From Mesostigma viride (taxonomy: Eukaryota; Streptophyta; Mesostigmatophyceae; Mesostigmatales; Mesostigmataceae): DNA of 64,000 bases. Of this stretch, positions 21,278 to 30,754 are shown piece by piece. The translations under genes and the position numbers were made by a program. Every line of letters begins with the position of its first letter. The stretch's first letter is position 1. The notes beneath the pieces were generated by a model. It did no database searches. It saw only the letters and a program-made list of their open reading frames with translations, and was not told the DNA's origin. The stretch spans positions 124,001 to 188,000 of the forward strand of contig RPFO01000819.1 in assembly GCA_009746045.1 (NCBI GenBank). The letters are read 5' to 3'.

Positions 21278-21300
21278 CTCCTCCCCCCCCACGGGGGTCG
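21278..21300 (-). promoter_or_regulatory. Gypsy-I polypurine tract
   Basis: The minus strand reads GTGGGGGGGGAGGAG directly before the LTR. This is the expected plus-strand DNA primer site. Confidence 0.75.
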
Positions 21301-21499
21301 GTAGTCCCTACCGTACAAAGATAGAATAGGGAAGCAAAACAAGACTACTATAAGAGTACTATGTCCCAACCTCGGTTCACCCGCAGGTCAGTAATACCAG
21401 TTCCTCTAGAGGTTGATACACAAGCCCAACCCTGACGTAGTAGCCGAAACTCTGGGGATTGGATTCCGCTATCCATCCCAAACACTGATCTATCTACTC

Positions 21500-22301
21500 T
21501 AGCGTCCGCCGCTAGTGGTCCGCCGCTGCTGCTGGGCCTCAAGGAGAGCCCGTCGCCCCACGGGGGTCATAATATGGGTCATCGCCCCTGGATATGCGCA
21601 CATAAATCCACCTCGAAGGCGATCTGATACGGGGACGTCTTCTGCCGTCCCAACCTGGATAGCTCCACCCACGTACCCCGGGGCCACATGGCCAGGAACC
21701 CAGCGAGATACTGGGGGTGGGTAAAGAGAAGGGTCAGCGCCGACCAATCCGCCACCCCACAGCGGTGATCACGAACAAACTTCACCCCCATCATAAAAAC
21801 CTCGGTGCGCACGTGATCCTCAATGATTGTCGCCCTTGGAGCCCCTACAATATCAGGCACCACCCGTTCCAGGAAGGCACGGCCTTCCGCCGGGGCAACC
21901 TTGGGCGGCGTAACCACGTGCCCCACTCCATCCACCTGATACCTCCAGTCCCACCAATCCTCGGTACCGAACCGCACCGTGTGGCCCACCGTCCGGGGAA
22001 AACGAAGGTCGTCGGGTTGCGGTAAGGGCAGTGGAGCCTGTGGGAAGAAGGTGATTTCTAGTTGCTCCCAGTAGGCACCACGGTCAACCGCACACCACGG
22101 TCCCGCTTGAAAAACCAAAGGAGCGGGCAGGTGCATGCCAGGAGGGACCGGGATCAAAGGTCCTTCTAACACCACACACAGCTTCTCCATACGAGGCCCC
22201 GGCCCACCATGCCTTACTGTCCTCCCCGGAATTGTCCGTATGAAGTCCCCCATCGACCACTCCTCGTGTGATGCTGCCCGGGAAGCGGCCTCGTAGCCTA
22301 C
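21500..22301 (-). CDS. Gypsy-I ORF3, C-terminal part (split by Gypsy-II)
   Basis: The frame from 22319 to 21579 contains VVLEGPLIPVPPG, DLRFPRTVGHTVRFGTEDWWDWR and LLFTHPQYLAGFLAMWPRGTWVEL. A short frame-shifted tail continues to about 21499 (MTHIMTPVGRRALLEAQQQRR). The last block aligns with the C-terminus of Gypsy-II ORF3 (VVLTQHRYYWAFLGLFPDGVWADVF). The N-terminal part of the same protein is at 33147-31331, because the Gypsy-II TSD CCTAC occurs at 22297-22301 and 31326-31330. Function is unknown. The position after pol is where env-like or accessory ORFs occur, but there is no signal peptide or membrane segment. Confidence 0.65.
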
Positions 22302-22872
22302 TGTTACGTCGCGTAACAATTCGTTGTAGTTACGGACGTAAATTAGGTCCTTGGCCTCGGTTGTTCCTAGGTTACGTGCAGTTCTAGTTTGGACATGATT
22401 GTCCCTGTAACAGTACTGTGGTATAGTGGGTGCCTTTGGGCGCCGCGCCGCGTACTATATTAGTGGTCCTTATCCTTTTGTAGAATGTAGTGGACAGGCG
22501 TGCATCTGTGCACCTGCTTGTGTTTCTGTGTTTCTGCAGGCGAGGGCCAGGTCGGCCCGAGCCTGTTGGACCGTTGGTGACCATTTATGCACGTTCCACT
22601 CCTTGTGTGGTCACTCGGCGTGTGTTAAATGAATTAGCACATATTAGCTTGGGTCACGGCAGTTTAGTTGTGTTTCCTTCCTCTTTTCCTGGAGTAAACG
22701 GGTTTGATTAAATGGCCTATGGCGTATTACAGTAGTACATATGTAAATGCATTGAGATCTGGTTCGTCTCGGTCGTCTTTCGCTAGGGGTGTAAATAGAA
22801 GCAGCCTCACTAGTTTAGGTAGTATCAGGACAGGTAGAGGTAGAGGTGGCGGCCGAGGCTTGCGGCGTAACA
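22302..22872 (+). repeat. Gypsy-II 5' LTR (571 bp)
   Basis: It begins TGTTACGTCGCGTAACA (itself a hairpin) and ends GGCTTGCGGCGTAACA. By eye it is identical to 30755-31325. It is preceded by TSD CCTAC (22297-22301). Confidence 0.95.
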
Positions 22873-23399
22873 ATGGACTCGGAGGTAGTTTAGATAGAGA
22901 GCGAGACGACGATCCTTTGCAACATACGTCATTGAATCAACCCTTCCGCGGCTGGGAAAAAGAAGACGACACGTACTTGACAGGTAATGGGCGGGTCGCC
23001 GTCAAGCTAGGAGGATAGTGCTGCCTGATTCAGGACACGCCCTGCCTAGACGTTAGACCTGCTCGAAGCGGAAAATCCTTTCGTATATAGCTCCTGCTCC
23101 TCGTCTTGTTTCCTTAGAAAGATGGTTTACTGCCGTAGACAGTTGCTGGTTTTGGTTCGACGATAGAGAGACGGCTAGCGTCTCGTAGATTACCCTTTTT
23201 CTGCATCGTGCCTGCTTCGTATTTAGACGACCCTTCGCCGGACGCAGAATTCTTGAAACCGGATACTTACGACCACCTGGCGCTGGAAACATCGTCCCTA
23301 CGTGCGTCGTCAATCTGGTTCGGTTTCAGACACCCGAGATAAGTCGCCTTCTCCTCGTTCTCCTCATTTGACTGCTCAAGATCTACCAGGTGCGTTACC
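22873..23399 (+). other. Gypsy-II leader with possible primer binding site
   Basis: One base after the LTR comes TGGACTCGGAGG, which has the TGG start expected of a tRNA-complementary primer binding site; the tRNA is not identified. The rest of the leader has no supported ORF. Confidence 0.4.
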
Positions 23400-23792
23400 A
23401 TGAGCCAACGGCGATCTTTTACTGCTCCTTCCCATTCTTCTAGCGATAATAGTCTAGCTAAATATTACGTAGTGATTACGCCTCAATGGTCCTCCATTTT
23501 CCTTTCTTGGTCCGACGCTAGGAAGATCGTTCAGAATCGTGAATATAACGTAATTAGGTATAAGAAATTTATGTCCTTTGAAGAAGCTCAGCAGTTCCTT
23601 ATAGATCATAGCCAAACAGATTTAGGCCTGCATGTACGCCCTACTCCTCATGGTCGCCCTCCAGTAGAAGCTCTAGTCTTTGCTACCCCTCCTTCTTCTC
23701 CCCCTAAACGGGCTGCATCTGCATCTGCTTCAGATACTCCTCTCACTTTGGAGTTTGGTTCCCTATCCATTACTGTTGTTAAAAAGGATTGA
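23400..23792 (+). CDS. Gypsy-II ORF1: viroplasmin / RNase H1 N-terminal (Cauli_VI-like) domain protein
   Basis: This intact 130-residue ORF lies upstream of gag. Residues about 22-67 read KYYVVITPQWSSIFLSWSDA, then an ARKIV...YKKFMSFEEAQQFL segment. That is the pattern of the small domain found at the N-terminus of eukaryotic RNase H1 and in caulimovirus viroplasmin: a YYxV strand, a W after a short turn, then YKKF and a helix EEAxxFL. It binds RNA/DNA hybrid or duplex RNA in RNase H1. The rest is a Pro/Ser-rich tail. The start has ACCATGA context. As a free protein it could coat the RNA-DNA intermediate or raise RNase H processivity (inference). Confidence 0.72.
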   Translation: MSQRRSFTAPSHSSSDNSLAKYYVVITPQWSSIFLSWSDARKIVQNREYNVIRYKKFMSFEEAQQFLIDHSQTDLGLHVRPTPHGRPPVEALVFATPPSSPPKRAASASASDTPLTLEFGSLSITVVKKD

Positions 23793-23885
23793 TTTTAATT
23801 TTGTTCCTGCTGCAGACCTTCAAGGTTTTTCCTTTTTCTTTTGTTGCTTTCTTCTTTTGATTCCTATTCCTTTACGTAATTAAAG

Positions 23886-25247
23886 ATGGATCCAGTGGGT
23901 GGAGATATGTCGCCTATACCTACCAATAATAATAATAATACTACTACTAATAACATTAACAATAACAATACTCGTGGTAACCGACGGGACTCCTTGGAAA
24001 CGGTACACCATCTCACTCCTCAAGGTATTCTGCGTACCTCACCGCCTTCTCCTGTTGCTGGTGGTCGCCGTCGTCCCTCAATTACCCCACCTACCTATGA
24101 ACAACGTATTTCCCAAGTCAGATTTAGTGAGGAACCTTCTTTCGTTGTGAACCAGGCCCCTGCCCCTTCTGCAACCTTGGCTCACCCCTCCAGCAGGTCC
24201 TCACACACTAACAATGCTCCTAGGCCTCCTTCCCACCCTGTGCCTTCAATGCCTGCTATTAACACGGGTCGTACCTCGGCCCCTGTCGGCCCTTCTGGGC
24301 GCCCTAGTGCAGTTCCCTTTTTCCCACCTGCTTCCTGGTCCTACCCTGAGACGGCCTATGAGGCTGCCCAGGTTCCTACCCGTGTGGCTGATTTAGAAGT
24401 TAATAATGATTTCAGTACCATGCCCCTAGATGATAGGAATTATGATCATTTTGCCTATTCCTCTCTTCGTGAGCAATATACTGTCCCCTTCTCCTATGGG
24501 CACCATCCGGAAACGGTGGCTCCCTCTAGACCCCTACCCAAGACTTTTCCTATCCCTTCCTTCTATCCCGCTTATGTAGCAGTGGAAGATAGTGGCCCTA
24601 TGGGAAAAACTGATTCTTCTAATCCCCCTAAGCCTCCTGCTCTTCCCCTCTTTGCCAACCTTCCTAAGCTGGATGTCAAGTCTACCCCTCAACAGTTTTT
24701 CACCTTCATTATGTTGCTCACCCAGAACACAGAGTCCTGGCAGAACCACAATAGGTGGCGCCTCTCTGATGCTGTACTAGTTCCTCATTATCTTACTACC
24801 TGCATTACTCCTGAACTTGCTAACCTCATCCAGTGTGAGTCTCTTGCCTCTCATGCCTACCCAAACTCTGTAGCAGAATTGTTCAAGCGTTTAGAGAACC
24901 ATTTAGTCCCTCCCGATGCAGATTGGCAGGATAGATTATCCTTTGGCACCTTGCAGCAGGGTACCAAGTCCTTCAAAGAATATATGAAAGAGTTTGATGC
25001 TCAGATGGTACGAATTAGGGATTTGTCGGGTGCAGAAGTACGTGCTCGCTTCCTTCAGGGCCTCAGTAGACCCTTATTGCGTGAAGTCAAGCGCCAGTTC
25101 TCTGCCTACCGTTTTACTGACCTGCCCCTCAAGCATGTGCGTCAGCATCTTTTACGAGTAGCAGATTTCTTCTCCACACCTTCTCTTCCTACCCGTTCCC
25201 GTATTAATAATATAAGCCTTACCCCTGAGGAGGAAACTCCTATGTAG
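23886..25247 (+). CDS. Gypsy-II gag (capsid part)
   Basis: The 453-residue frame starts MDPVGGDMSP with an Asn/Thr-rich stretch (AAT/ACT repeats) and a Pro/Ser-rich arm. A retrotransposon-gag capsid domain occupies residues about 255-440: FFTFIMLLTQNTESWQNH, then SDAVLVPHYLTTCI, CESLASHAYPNSVAELF and FKEYMKEFDAQM. It aligns with Gypsy-0 and Gypsy-I gag. It stops at 25245-25247 only because of a one-base shift. The -1 frame runs on as YVEELDICVTDLSALDVSHI into the zinc knuckle. Confidence 0.82.
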   Translation: MDPVGGDMSPIPTNNNNNTTTNNINNNNTRGNRRDSLETVHHLTPQGILRTSPPSPVAGGRRRPSITPPTYEQRISQVRFSEEPSFVVNQAPAPSATLAHPSSRSSHTNNAPRPPSHPVPSMPAINTGRTSAPVGPSGRPSAVPFFPPASWSYPETAYEAAQVPTRVADLEVNNDFSTMPLDDRNYDHFAYSSLREQYTVPFSYGHHPETVAPSRPLPKTFPIPSFYPAYVAVEDSGPMGKTDSSNPPKPPALPLFANLPKLDVKSTPQQFFTFIMLLTQNTESWQNHNRWRLSDAVLVPHYLTTCITPELANLIQCESLASHAYPNSVAELFKRLENHLVPPDADWQDRLSFGTLQQGTKSFKEYMKEFDAQMVRIRDLSGAEVRARFLQGLSRPLLREVKRQFSAYRFTDLPLKHVRQHLLRVADFFSTPSLPTRSRINNISLTPEEETPM

Positions 25248-25633
25248 AAGAATTAGATATCTGTGTGACTGACCTTTCAGCTCTGGATGTCTCTCATATT
25301 ACCTGCTATCATTGTAAGGAAGTAGGTCACCTTAAACGTGAATGCCCCAAGTTCCTTTCGGGTGCTCCCCCTCATCCCGACGCTCGCCCTCCTCGTACCC
25401 CTCAGCGTGCTCCTATTCGTCCCACTTCAGGACGCATTCCTTCAGCTACCCCTAGTAGGCTGAATGCTGTGCAGACAGGATCCCCAGGGTTCCCCTATGA
25501 TAATCAGGCTCCCGCACCCTCTTCAATCCCTCGTGACCCTCCAGCAGTGGCTTTTCCGCCAGGGTCTTCTTCGGGGTTCGTTCCTATGGATTTGGGGGGG
25601 AGGGGGAACAGTAGGCCTGTCAGCCGGGGGTAA
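25248..25633 (+). CDS. Gypsy-II gag nucleocapsid: CCHC zinc knuckle
   Basis: This is the continuation of gag in the neighbouring frame. CYHCKEVGHLKREC (about 25310-25351) is a textbook CCHC knuckle, nearly the same as in Gypsy-0 (CFACGEVGHLKREC) and Gypsy-I (CFMCSEVGHLKRDC). A Pro/Arg/Ser-rich tail follows to the stop at 25633. Confidence 0.8.
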
Positions 25634-26089
25634 CCTGGACAGGTCCTTAGATAGTACCCCAGATATTAATTTTTGCTTGCCTGTTTTTATAACCTCTGTA
25701 GGAGCTGAATCATCCCTACCACTACGTGTGCGTCCTCTTATGTTCTTGAATGGTGGTTTAACCGTCCCTCACACTGTTGTAGACCCCTTCTTGCATGCTG
25801 ATGAACTCTTGAATGTCTCTGTGTTGGTAGATAGCGGTGCGGCTAGCTCCTTTGTGAGCGAGGCCCTAGTTAGACGTTTAGGACTAGTCCCTACCCCTCA
25901 CACCAAACCCGTTACTGTTCATTATGCTGATGGTCGCACCAGTCATTCCCCGGGTACGGTGTCCCTTCCCATGGTTATACAAGGACGTACTGTCAACCTG
26001 ACGGCCACTATAGGCCCTATCACTACGCTGATGTATTACTAGGATTAGATTGGCACCAGGATAATAAGATTACTATTAATTATGATACC
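25634..26089 (+). CDS. Gypsy-II protease (retropepsin)
   Basis: The open frame to 26042 contains the aspartic protease: VSVLVDSGAASSFVSEALVRRLGL (split: VLVDSGAASSFVSEALV) with the catalytic DSG, a flap-like region with YADGR, and MVIQGRTVNLTATI. The frame breaks at about 26025. The next frame gives ADVLLGLDWHQDN, the LGxDW motif that closes retropepsins, and joins the RT frame. The homologous Gypsy-I segment reads FLVDTGASTSFINEALVRRL and ADIIIGVDWLDKQD. Confidence 0.8.
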
Positions 26090-28069
26090 ATGGTCATTTG
26101 GTTTCCAGATAGCTCTTACTGGGTACCTGAACGTCATTATAGATTGGAAAATTTATCCTTGGTAGATATTACTCCTCCTACACCTGTTGATCCTCCTGTA
26201 AGACCTATACCTGAAGTAATAATGTCAAATGACGAATTACGTTCTGAATTAAAGCAAAATGGATACCTATTATGTATGTTCCTTCAGTTAGAAGTACAAC
26301 AGATACCTATCACTAACAATAGTGTGGATATAGATGTAAATACAGTGGATACAATAGGAGTAGGATTTACTGAAAATGAAATAGTAAGATACATGGCTGT
26401 GATAGATTCCTCAAAAGTATTTGAAGAAAAGACTCCTTCTTATCCTCCTCCTCGTTCTGTTTTACACCGTGTAGTTATCAAGGACGGTGCAGTTCCTACG
26501 CACTCTCCGATGTATAGAATGGGCCCTACCGAGTTAAAGGAACTAAAACAGATTTTAGTGTCATTATTAGAAGCAGGATTGATAGAGCCTAGTAACTCCC
26601 CCTACTCAGCTGGTGTCCTGTTAGTTCCTAAGCCAAATGGCAAGTTTCGCCTAGTTACTGATTATAGGAAGTTGAATGATATTACTGTGAAATCTAAATA
26701 CCCTCTACCTCGTATTGACGATATATTTAATAAGGTTAAAGGTTCCACTTGTTTCACAGTACTGGATTGTGCGGATGGTTTTTGGCAGTTGCGGATAGCT
26801 CCTGAGGATTGCCATAAAACCGCCTTTGCTACCCCTTTTGGTCATTACCAGTTTAGAGTAGCGGCTATGGGACTCTGTAACTCGCCTGCCTCTTTTCAAA
26901 TGTTAATGAATGAAGTGCTTAGACCTGTTATGGGAAATTCTCATCTTCCTCAGGTGTCCTCTGATCTAAAGGATCCCTCCTTCTCCTCTGTTTCTTTATC
27001 TGAGCATGACCGTTCTTGTGCTCAAGCTTACTTAGATGATATTCTTATTTACTCTCCTGATTTTGAAACGCACCTACGTGATTTAAAGAAAGTATTAGAA
27101 ATAATGGCTGAAAATTCTTTGTGGGCGCGCCGTGCTAAAGTGCGTTCGGGTAGGAGTGTCCCATTTTTAGGGCACGTTCTGTCAGATGCCGGGGTCGCTA
27201 CCGACCCGGATAAAACTAAGTCAATTCAGGAATGGCCTACTCCTACCGACGTTAAAGGTGTACGTAGTTTCCTAGGAATTGCTTCTTACTATAGGCGTTT
27301 TATCCCGCGTTTCGCCACTATAGCAGCCCCTATTAATCATTTATTAAAGAAGGATATCCCCTTTGTTTGGAGTAGTGAGTGTCAGTCTGCTTTTCAGTGC
27401 CTAAAATCCCTACTCCTTTCCCCTCCTGTACTCATCCTACCGGATACTACTAAACCCTTTGTTGTGGCTACAGATGCTAGTAAAGTAGCTATAGGTGGTG
27501 TCCTTCTCCAGGATCAGGGTCAGGGCTTACAGCCAATTGAATATATCTCTAGGACAATGCTCCCTGCGGAGCGTAACTATCCCGTCCACCAGCAGGAACT
27601 CTTAGCGGTGGTGTATTGTTGCCACGCGTGGCAGCACTTCCTTAAAGGTGCTCAATTTGATGTCTGCCTGAATGAACCCTGTGAGCTAGATCCTTATAGG
27701 TTAGTTATCCAAACGGATCATCGTCCCCTTACCCATCTTCTCTCCCAACCCAACCTTACCCCTCGGCAAGCGCGCTGGATGGAATTTTTAGCACAGTTTT
27801 CCCCTTTTAAACTTCAGTATGTCAAGGGTGTAGATAACATAGTACCAGATGCACTCTCTCGTCGTGCAGACTATTCCTTCTTCGAGGACCTTGATGTTCT
27901 CAATATTACTCTAGTTCCTACTACTATGGGTGTAACCCCTTATGGTGAACTACCTGATGATGATTCCTATGCCTACCTCTTTCATACAGCTGTTCGCATG
28001 CCTGATCTCCTTTCTCACGCAGGACTCTCTCTCCCGTGTGAGGCCCTTCCTGTGGCCTCGCCGTCATGA
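26090..28069 (+). CDS. Gypsy-II pol: reverse transcriptase and RNase H, no integrase
   Basis: The 659-residue ORF covers RT (residues about 140-420) and RNase H (about 440-610). Visible RT motifs: LVPKPNGKFRLVTDYRKLN, CFTVLDCADGFWQ (catalytic Asp), MGLCNSPASFQ, AYLDDILIY (YLDD 314-317) and PFLGHVLS. RNase H motifs: FVVATDASKVAIG, HQQELLAVVY and IQTDHRPLTHLL. It ends about 60 residues after the RNase H tail (VPDALSRRADYSF). Gypsy-I continues here into an integrase of several hundred residues; Gypsy-II does not. The stop overlaps the ORF3 start as ATGA (28066-28069), which suggests termination-reinitiation. Confidence 0.9.
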   Translation: MVIWFPDSSYWVPERHYRLENLSLVDITPPTPVDPPVRPIPEVIMSNDELRSELKQNGYLLCMFLQLEVQQIPITNNSVDIDVNTVDTIGVGFTENEIVRYMAVIDSSKVFEEKTPSYPPPRSVLHRVVIKDGAVPTHSPMYRMGPTELKELKQILVSLLEAGLIEPSNSPYSAGVLLVPKPNGKFRLVTDYRKLNDITVKSKYPLPRIDDIFNKVKGSTCFTVLDCADGFWQLRIAPEDCHKTAFATPFGHYQFRVAAMGLCNSPASFQMLMNEVLRPVMGNSHLPQVSSDLKDPSFSSVSLSEHDRSCAQAYLDDILIYSPDFETHLRDLKKVLEIMAENSLWARRAKVRSGRSVPFLGHVLSDAGVATDPDKTKSIQEWPTPTDVKGVRSFLGIASYYRRFIPRFATIAAPINHLLKKDIPFVWSSECQSAFQCLKSLLLSPPVLILPDTTKPFVVATDASKVAIGGVLLQDQGQGLQPIEYISRTMLPAERNYPVHQQELLAVVYCCHAWQHFLKGAQFDVCLNEPCELDPYRLVIQTDHRPLTHLLSQPNLTPRQARWMEFLAQFSPFKLQYVKGVDNIVPDALSRRADYSFFEDLDVLNITLVPTTMGVTPYGELPDDDSYAYLFHTAVRMPDLLSHAGLSLPCEALPVASPS

Positions 28070-30378
28070 CAGAGCCTACCCCTCCGGCTGAGAGCCCGCT
28101 GCCGTCCCTGCCCCTACCGGACCCTGAGCTGTATTTCGAGGCCCTTCCGGGCCGTTGGGTGTCGCGATCATGTTACCGGGGTGGCGTTGTGCAGCCGGCC
28201 CTTCAGGCCCAACATGCGAGCTTAGTCAGGGCGGCCCTCTTCGGGGTCACGTGGTATGGTCCTTCCCCTGATGAGCCGCACCAGCTTGTCCTGCACGGTT
28301 TCGATGATGCCGGACACTGTTTGTTGGGGTGTGGTTCCAGCTGTCCCGCCTTGGGGCAGATAGATGCGGTTCTCCGGTGTTGCCGTGTGTTCTCCTACCT
28401 CTCCACTCCTGTGGGCCGTACCTGCCTACGGGAGGTGTTCCCGTGGCTTCCAGCTGAGGGTGATGCTGAGGTAGACGAGAACCCCTGCGACCTTTTACGG
28501 GCCGTAGAGTTCATGGAGATAGCTGATCAGTCGGGGGGACTAGCGGTTAGTGGTCCTACCCCTTCGGGCGCCCCAGCCGAGGTACATTATACTCCAGATT
28601 ATTCTGCCTCGAGCGCTGCGTCCGCCTCCTCGGTGTCTGTCCCTCCCTCTCCGGTCCCGTCGTCCCCTCGGTCGACCCGGGATGTCGCAGTGGAGCCTAC
28701 CCCTTCGGGTTTGCCTGATCCTCTTTCGGCGACGGTCTCGGCTATGCAGGCTCAGATCCAGTCTTTGACCACGGCGTTTGGGGCCTTCCTTGCGGCCCAG
28801 GCGCAGGTCCCGGCCACGCCGGCTGGATCCGCGCCCCCTACCCCTTCTGTCGCCCCGGCGACTACGGCTTCGCCCGCGCCCCCGCCTGCGCCCGCGGTCG
28901 CTGTGGTTCCGGCGGCTCCTGCGACTCCTGCTGCCTCTGCGCCTGTTACCGCTCTACCTGCGCCTACGCGGGAGTCTCCTGCCCCTGTTAGCTCGCCCTC
29001 CGTCGCTGCTTCCGAGCCTCCTCCCGCTCAGGCGCAGACGTCGCGGGGTTTCTTTGGCGATACTAGCGGGCTTCCCAGACTTTGGGAGGGTGGTCCTCCG
29101 CAGAGGATTCCGGTTCCTGACTGGGGCCTGGATGGTAGTCAATCTTATGCAGGACTGCCTGTCCCTACGGGCCCCATTTTCAACATGTGGCCTGAGGGTG
29201 CACCGGCAACGGAGACCGGCGCGCCTGCGTCGTTGGTGGGTCCGTCACGGCCCTCTCTGGCTTCAGGTCCGGCGCGACCTCCTGTTTTACCAGTGCCCCC
29301 TGCGTCGGTGTCGGCTCCTGCCCCTGCGTCAGCCCCTGCTCCGGTCCCTCCTCCTTCGGCCTCGCGGTCTTTGGCCGCGGTTGTTCGGTCCACCGGTCAG
29401 GATCCTCGCGCCACCCGCGCTGCCGATTCCCTCAGGGAGTTGTCCCAGGGTGATCGGGACAGGGCTCCTTCTGTGGTGCACGCGACGCCGGAGTCGCGTG
29501 ACACGCCCATTCCGGGGTATGGTATGTCCGCACTCGCCTGCCGACAGTGTGACCTGCCGCGCGCCTCTGCTGAGCTTGCCATCTCTCCCATGTCCTATGG
29601 GTTCTCCCAGGTGTGTCGGGCGCCCCGGGATCGTGGCCTACCCATTGAGACTGATCGGCCTCCGTTCGACATGGTTATTTTAGCTGATCCGGTGTTCGAG
29701 GGTGAGATCCTGGTCCGGCGCGTCCTGTATCGCTGGGCGAGGCGCCACAACGACTTGGACACCTACGGTGGGTTTCAGTGGGCTTACCCTCCCCCTCTGG
29801 GCATTATGGCTTCGGATGCCCTTACAGTAGAGTTTCCTGCGGTGCCGGGTGCGGCGTACACTACGGTCCTCCAGCCCATCCTTGAGTGGGATGCCCGCCG
29901 CCCGGCGCCTATCCCGGGCCAGGGTCTAGACTCCCGCGGTCACCCTCCTCCTCGTGCCAGCGACTACCTAGAGACATTCGGGTCGCGACAGTGTGTTCGT
30001 CGGTGGCGCTCCCGCGAGGTTCGGCACATCCGGTTGTGGCCGTCCAACGTGGAGCCCCTGGTGGACCTGTTCTTCCCGACGGGTCTGCGCCCTCGGATTC
30101 GGTATCATTGCCTCCTCCTGCGGGCCCTTTGCCTGATCGCGGTAGAGCCTTTCCTTCGCCTCTTTGCCTGTGGCTTTCTGGACTGGGCCCGTGGCCAGGT
30201 CGTCCTCACGCAGCATAGGTATTACTGGGCCTTCCTGGGCCTCTTTCCTGACGGCGTGTGGGCCGATGTTTTCCTCACTGTAGATAGGCATGACAATGTT
30301 GAGGATGTGGCTCACTACCAGGCCTACCTGGAGGTCCTGCTGGCCTCTCGTGGCACTTACCAGACGGATGGCCACTAG
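28066..30378 (+). CDS. Gypsy-II ORF3, large accessory protein of unknown function
   Basis: This intact 770-residue ORF overlaps the pol stop. It has three parts. Residues about 1-160 are a Cys-containing globular region (HCLLGCGSSCPALGQID, then CCRVFSYLSTPVGRTCL). Residues about 170-440 are low-complexity Pro/Ala/Ser. Residues about 480-770 are a second globular region rich in Trp, Arg and Tyr (RRVLYRWARRHNDLD, RPRIRYHCLLLRALCL, VVLTQHRYYWAFLGLFPDGVWADVF). Both globular parts resemble the two halves of Gypsy-I ORF3. No signal peptide, membrane segment or enzyme motif was recognised. Similarity across two families argues that it is a working element protein; env-like, gag-like or silencing-suppressor roles are only guesses. 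Confidence 0.75.
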   Translation: MTEPTPPAESPLPSLPLPDPELYFEALPGRWVSRSCYRGGVVQPALQAQHASLVRAALFGVTWYGPSPDEPHQLVLHGFDDAGHCLLGCGSSCPALGQIDAVLRCCRVFSYLSTPVGRTCLREVFPWLPAEGDAEVDENPCDLLRAVEFMEIADQSGGLAVSGPTPSGAPAEVHYTPDYSASSAASASSVSVPPSPVPSSPRSTRDVAVEPTPSGLPDPLSATVSAMQAQIQSLTTAFGAFLAAQAQVPATPAGSAPPTPSVAPATTASPAPPPAPAVAVVPAAPATPAASAPVTALPAPTRESPAPVSSPSVAASEPPPAQAQTSRGFFGDTSGLPRLWEGGPPQRIPVPDWGLDGSQSYAGLPVPTGPIFNMWPEGAPATETGAPASLVGPSRPSLASGPARPPVLPVPPASVSAPAPASAPAPVPPPSASRSLAAVVRSTGQDPRATRAADSLRELSQGDRDRAPSVVHATPESRDTPIPGYGMSALACRQCDLPRASAELAISPMSYGFSQVCRAPRDRGLPIETDRPPFDMVILADPVFEGEILVRRVLYRWARRHNDLDTYGGFQWAYPPPLGIMASDALTVEFPAVPGAAYTTVLQPILEWDARRPAPIPGQGLDSRGHPPPRASDYLETFGSRQCVRRWRSREVRHIRLWPSNVEPLVDLFFPTGLRPRIRYHCLLLRALCLIAVEPFLRLFACGFLDWARGQVVLTQHRYYWAFLGLFPDGVWADVFLTVDRHDNVEDVAHYQAYLEVLLASRGTYQTDGH

Positions 30379-30754
30379 ATAGAGGGCCTTAGGCCCGACC
30401 TGAGGGTGTTGTCCCTCCGGTATGTAGAGTCGCCCTCATATTCTGGCCAGTTGGTTGGCTGTTCTTGGTCCTTAGCGCTGATGTGTTTACTCTGTGTGTC
30501 CTGCCCAGTGCCGTCCCCCCCGGCCAGGACTCCGTTCCAGGCAGTTAGGGGAACCTACCACCAGGCTTGGTGCTGGCTAACCCTACACCACCCGGCGTGG
30601 TGGTGGAGACCGTGTGAACTATTGGTGCTTTGTATCTGGGATGGTCTATCGATTGTGTTGGTGTGTGCTGGGTGCGTTAGGATTATTTTCCTACCCCTCT
30701 GGTTCCCTCCTCTCTGCGTAGGGAGAGGGCTCCCTACCTTTTGTGGGGGGGAGG
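30379..30754 (+). other. Gypsy-II 3' non-coding region and polypurine tract
   Basis: There is no conserved ORF. TGTGGGGGGGAGG at about 30742-30754 directly precedes the 3' LTR and is the plus-strand primer site. Confidence 0.6.

Noticed and set aside
28778-29683. 301-residue Arg/Leu/Pro-rich plus-strand ORF
   Set aside because: It is a shadow of the low-complexity part of Gypsy-II ORF3 in another frame.
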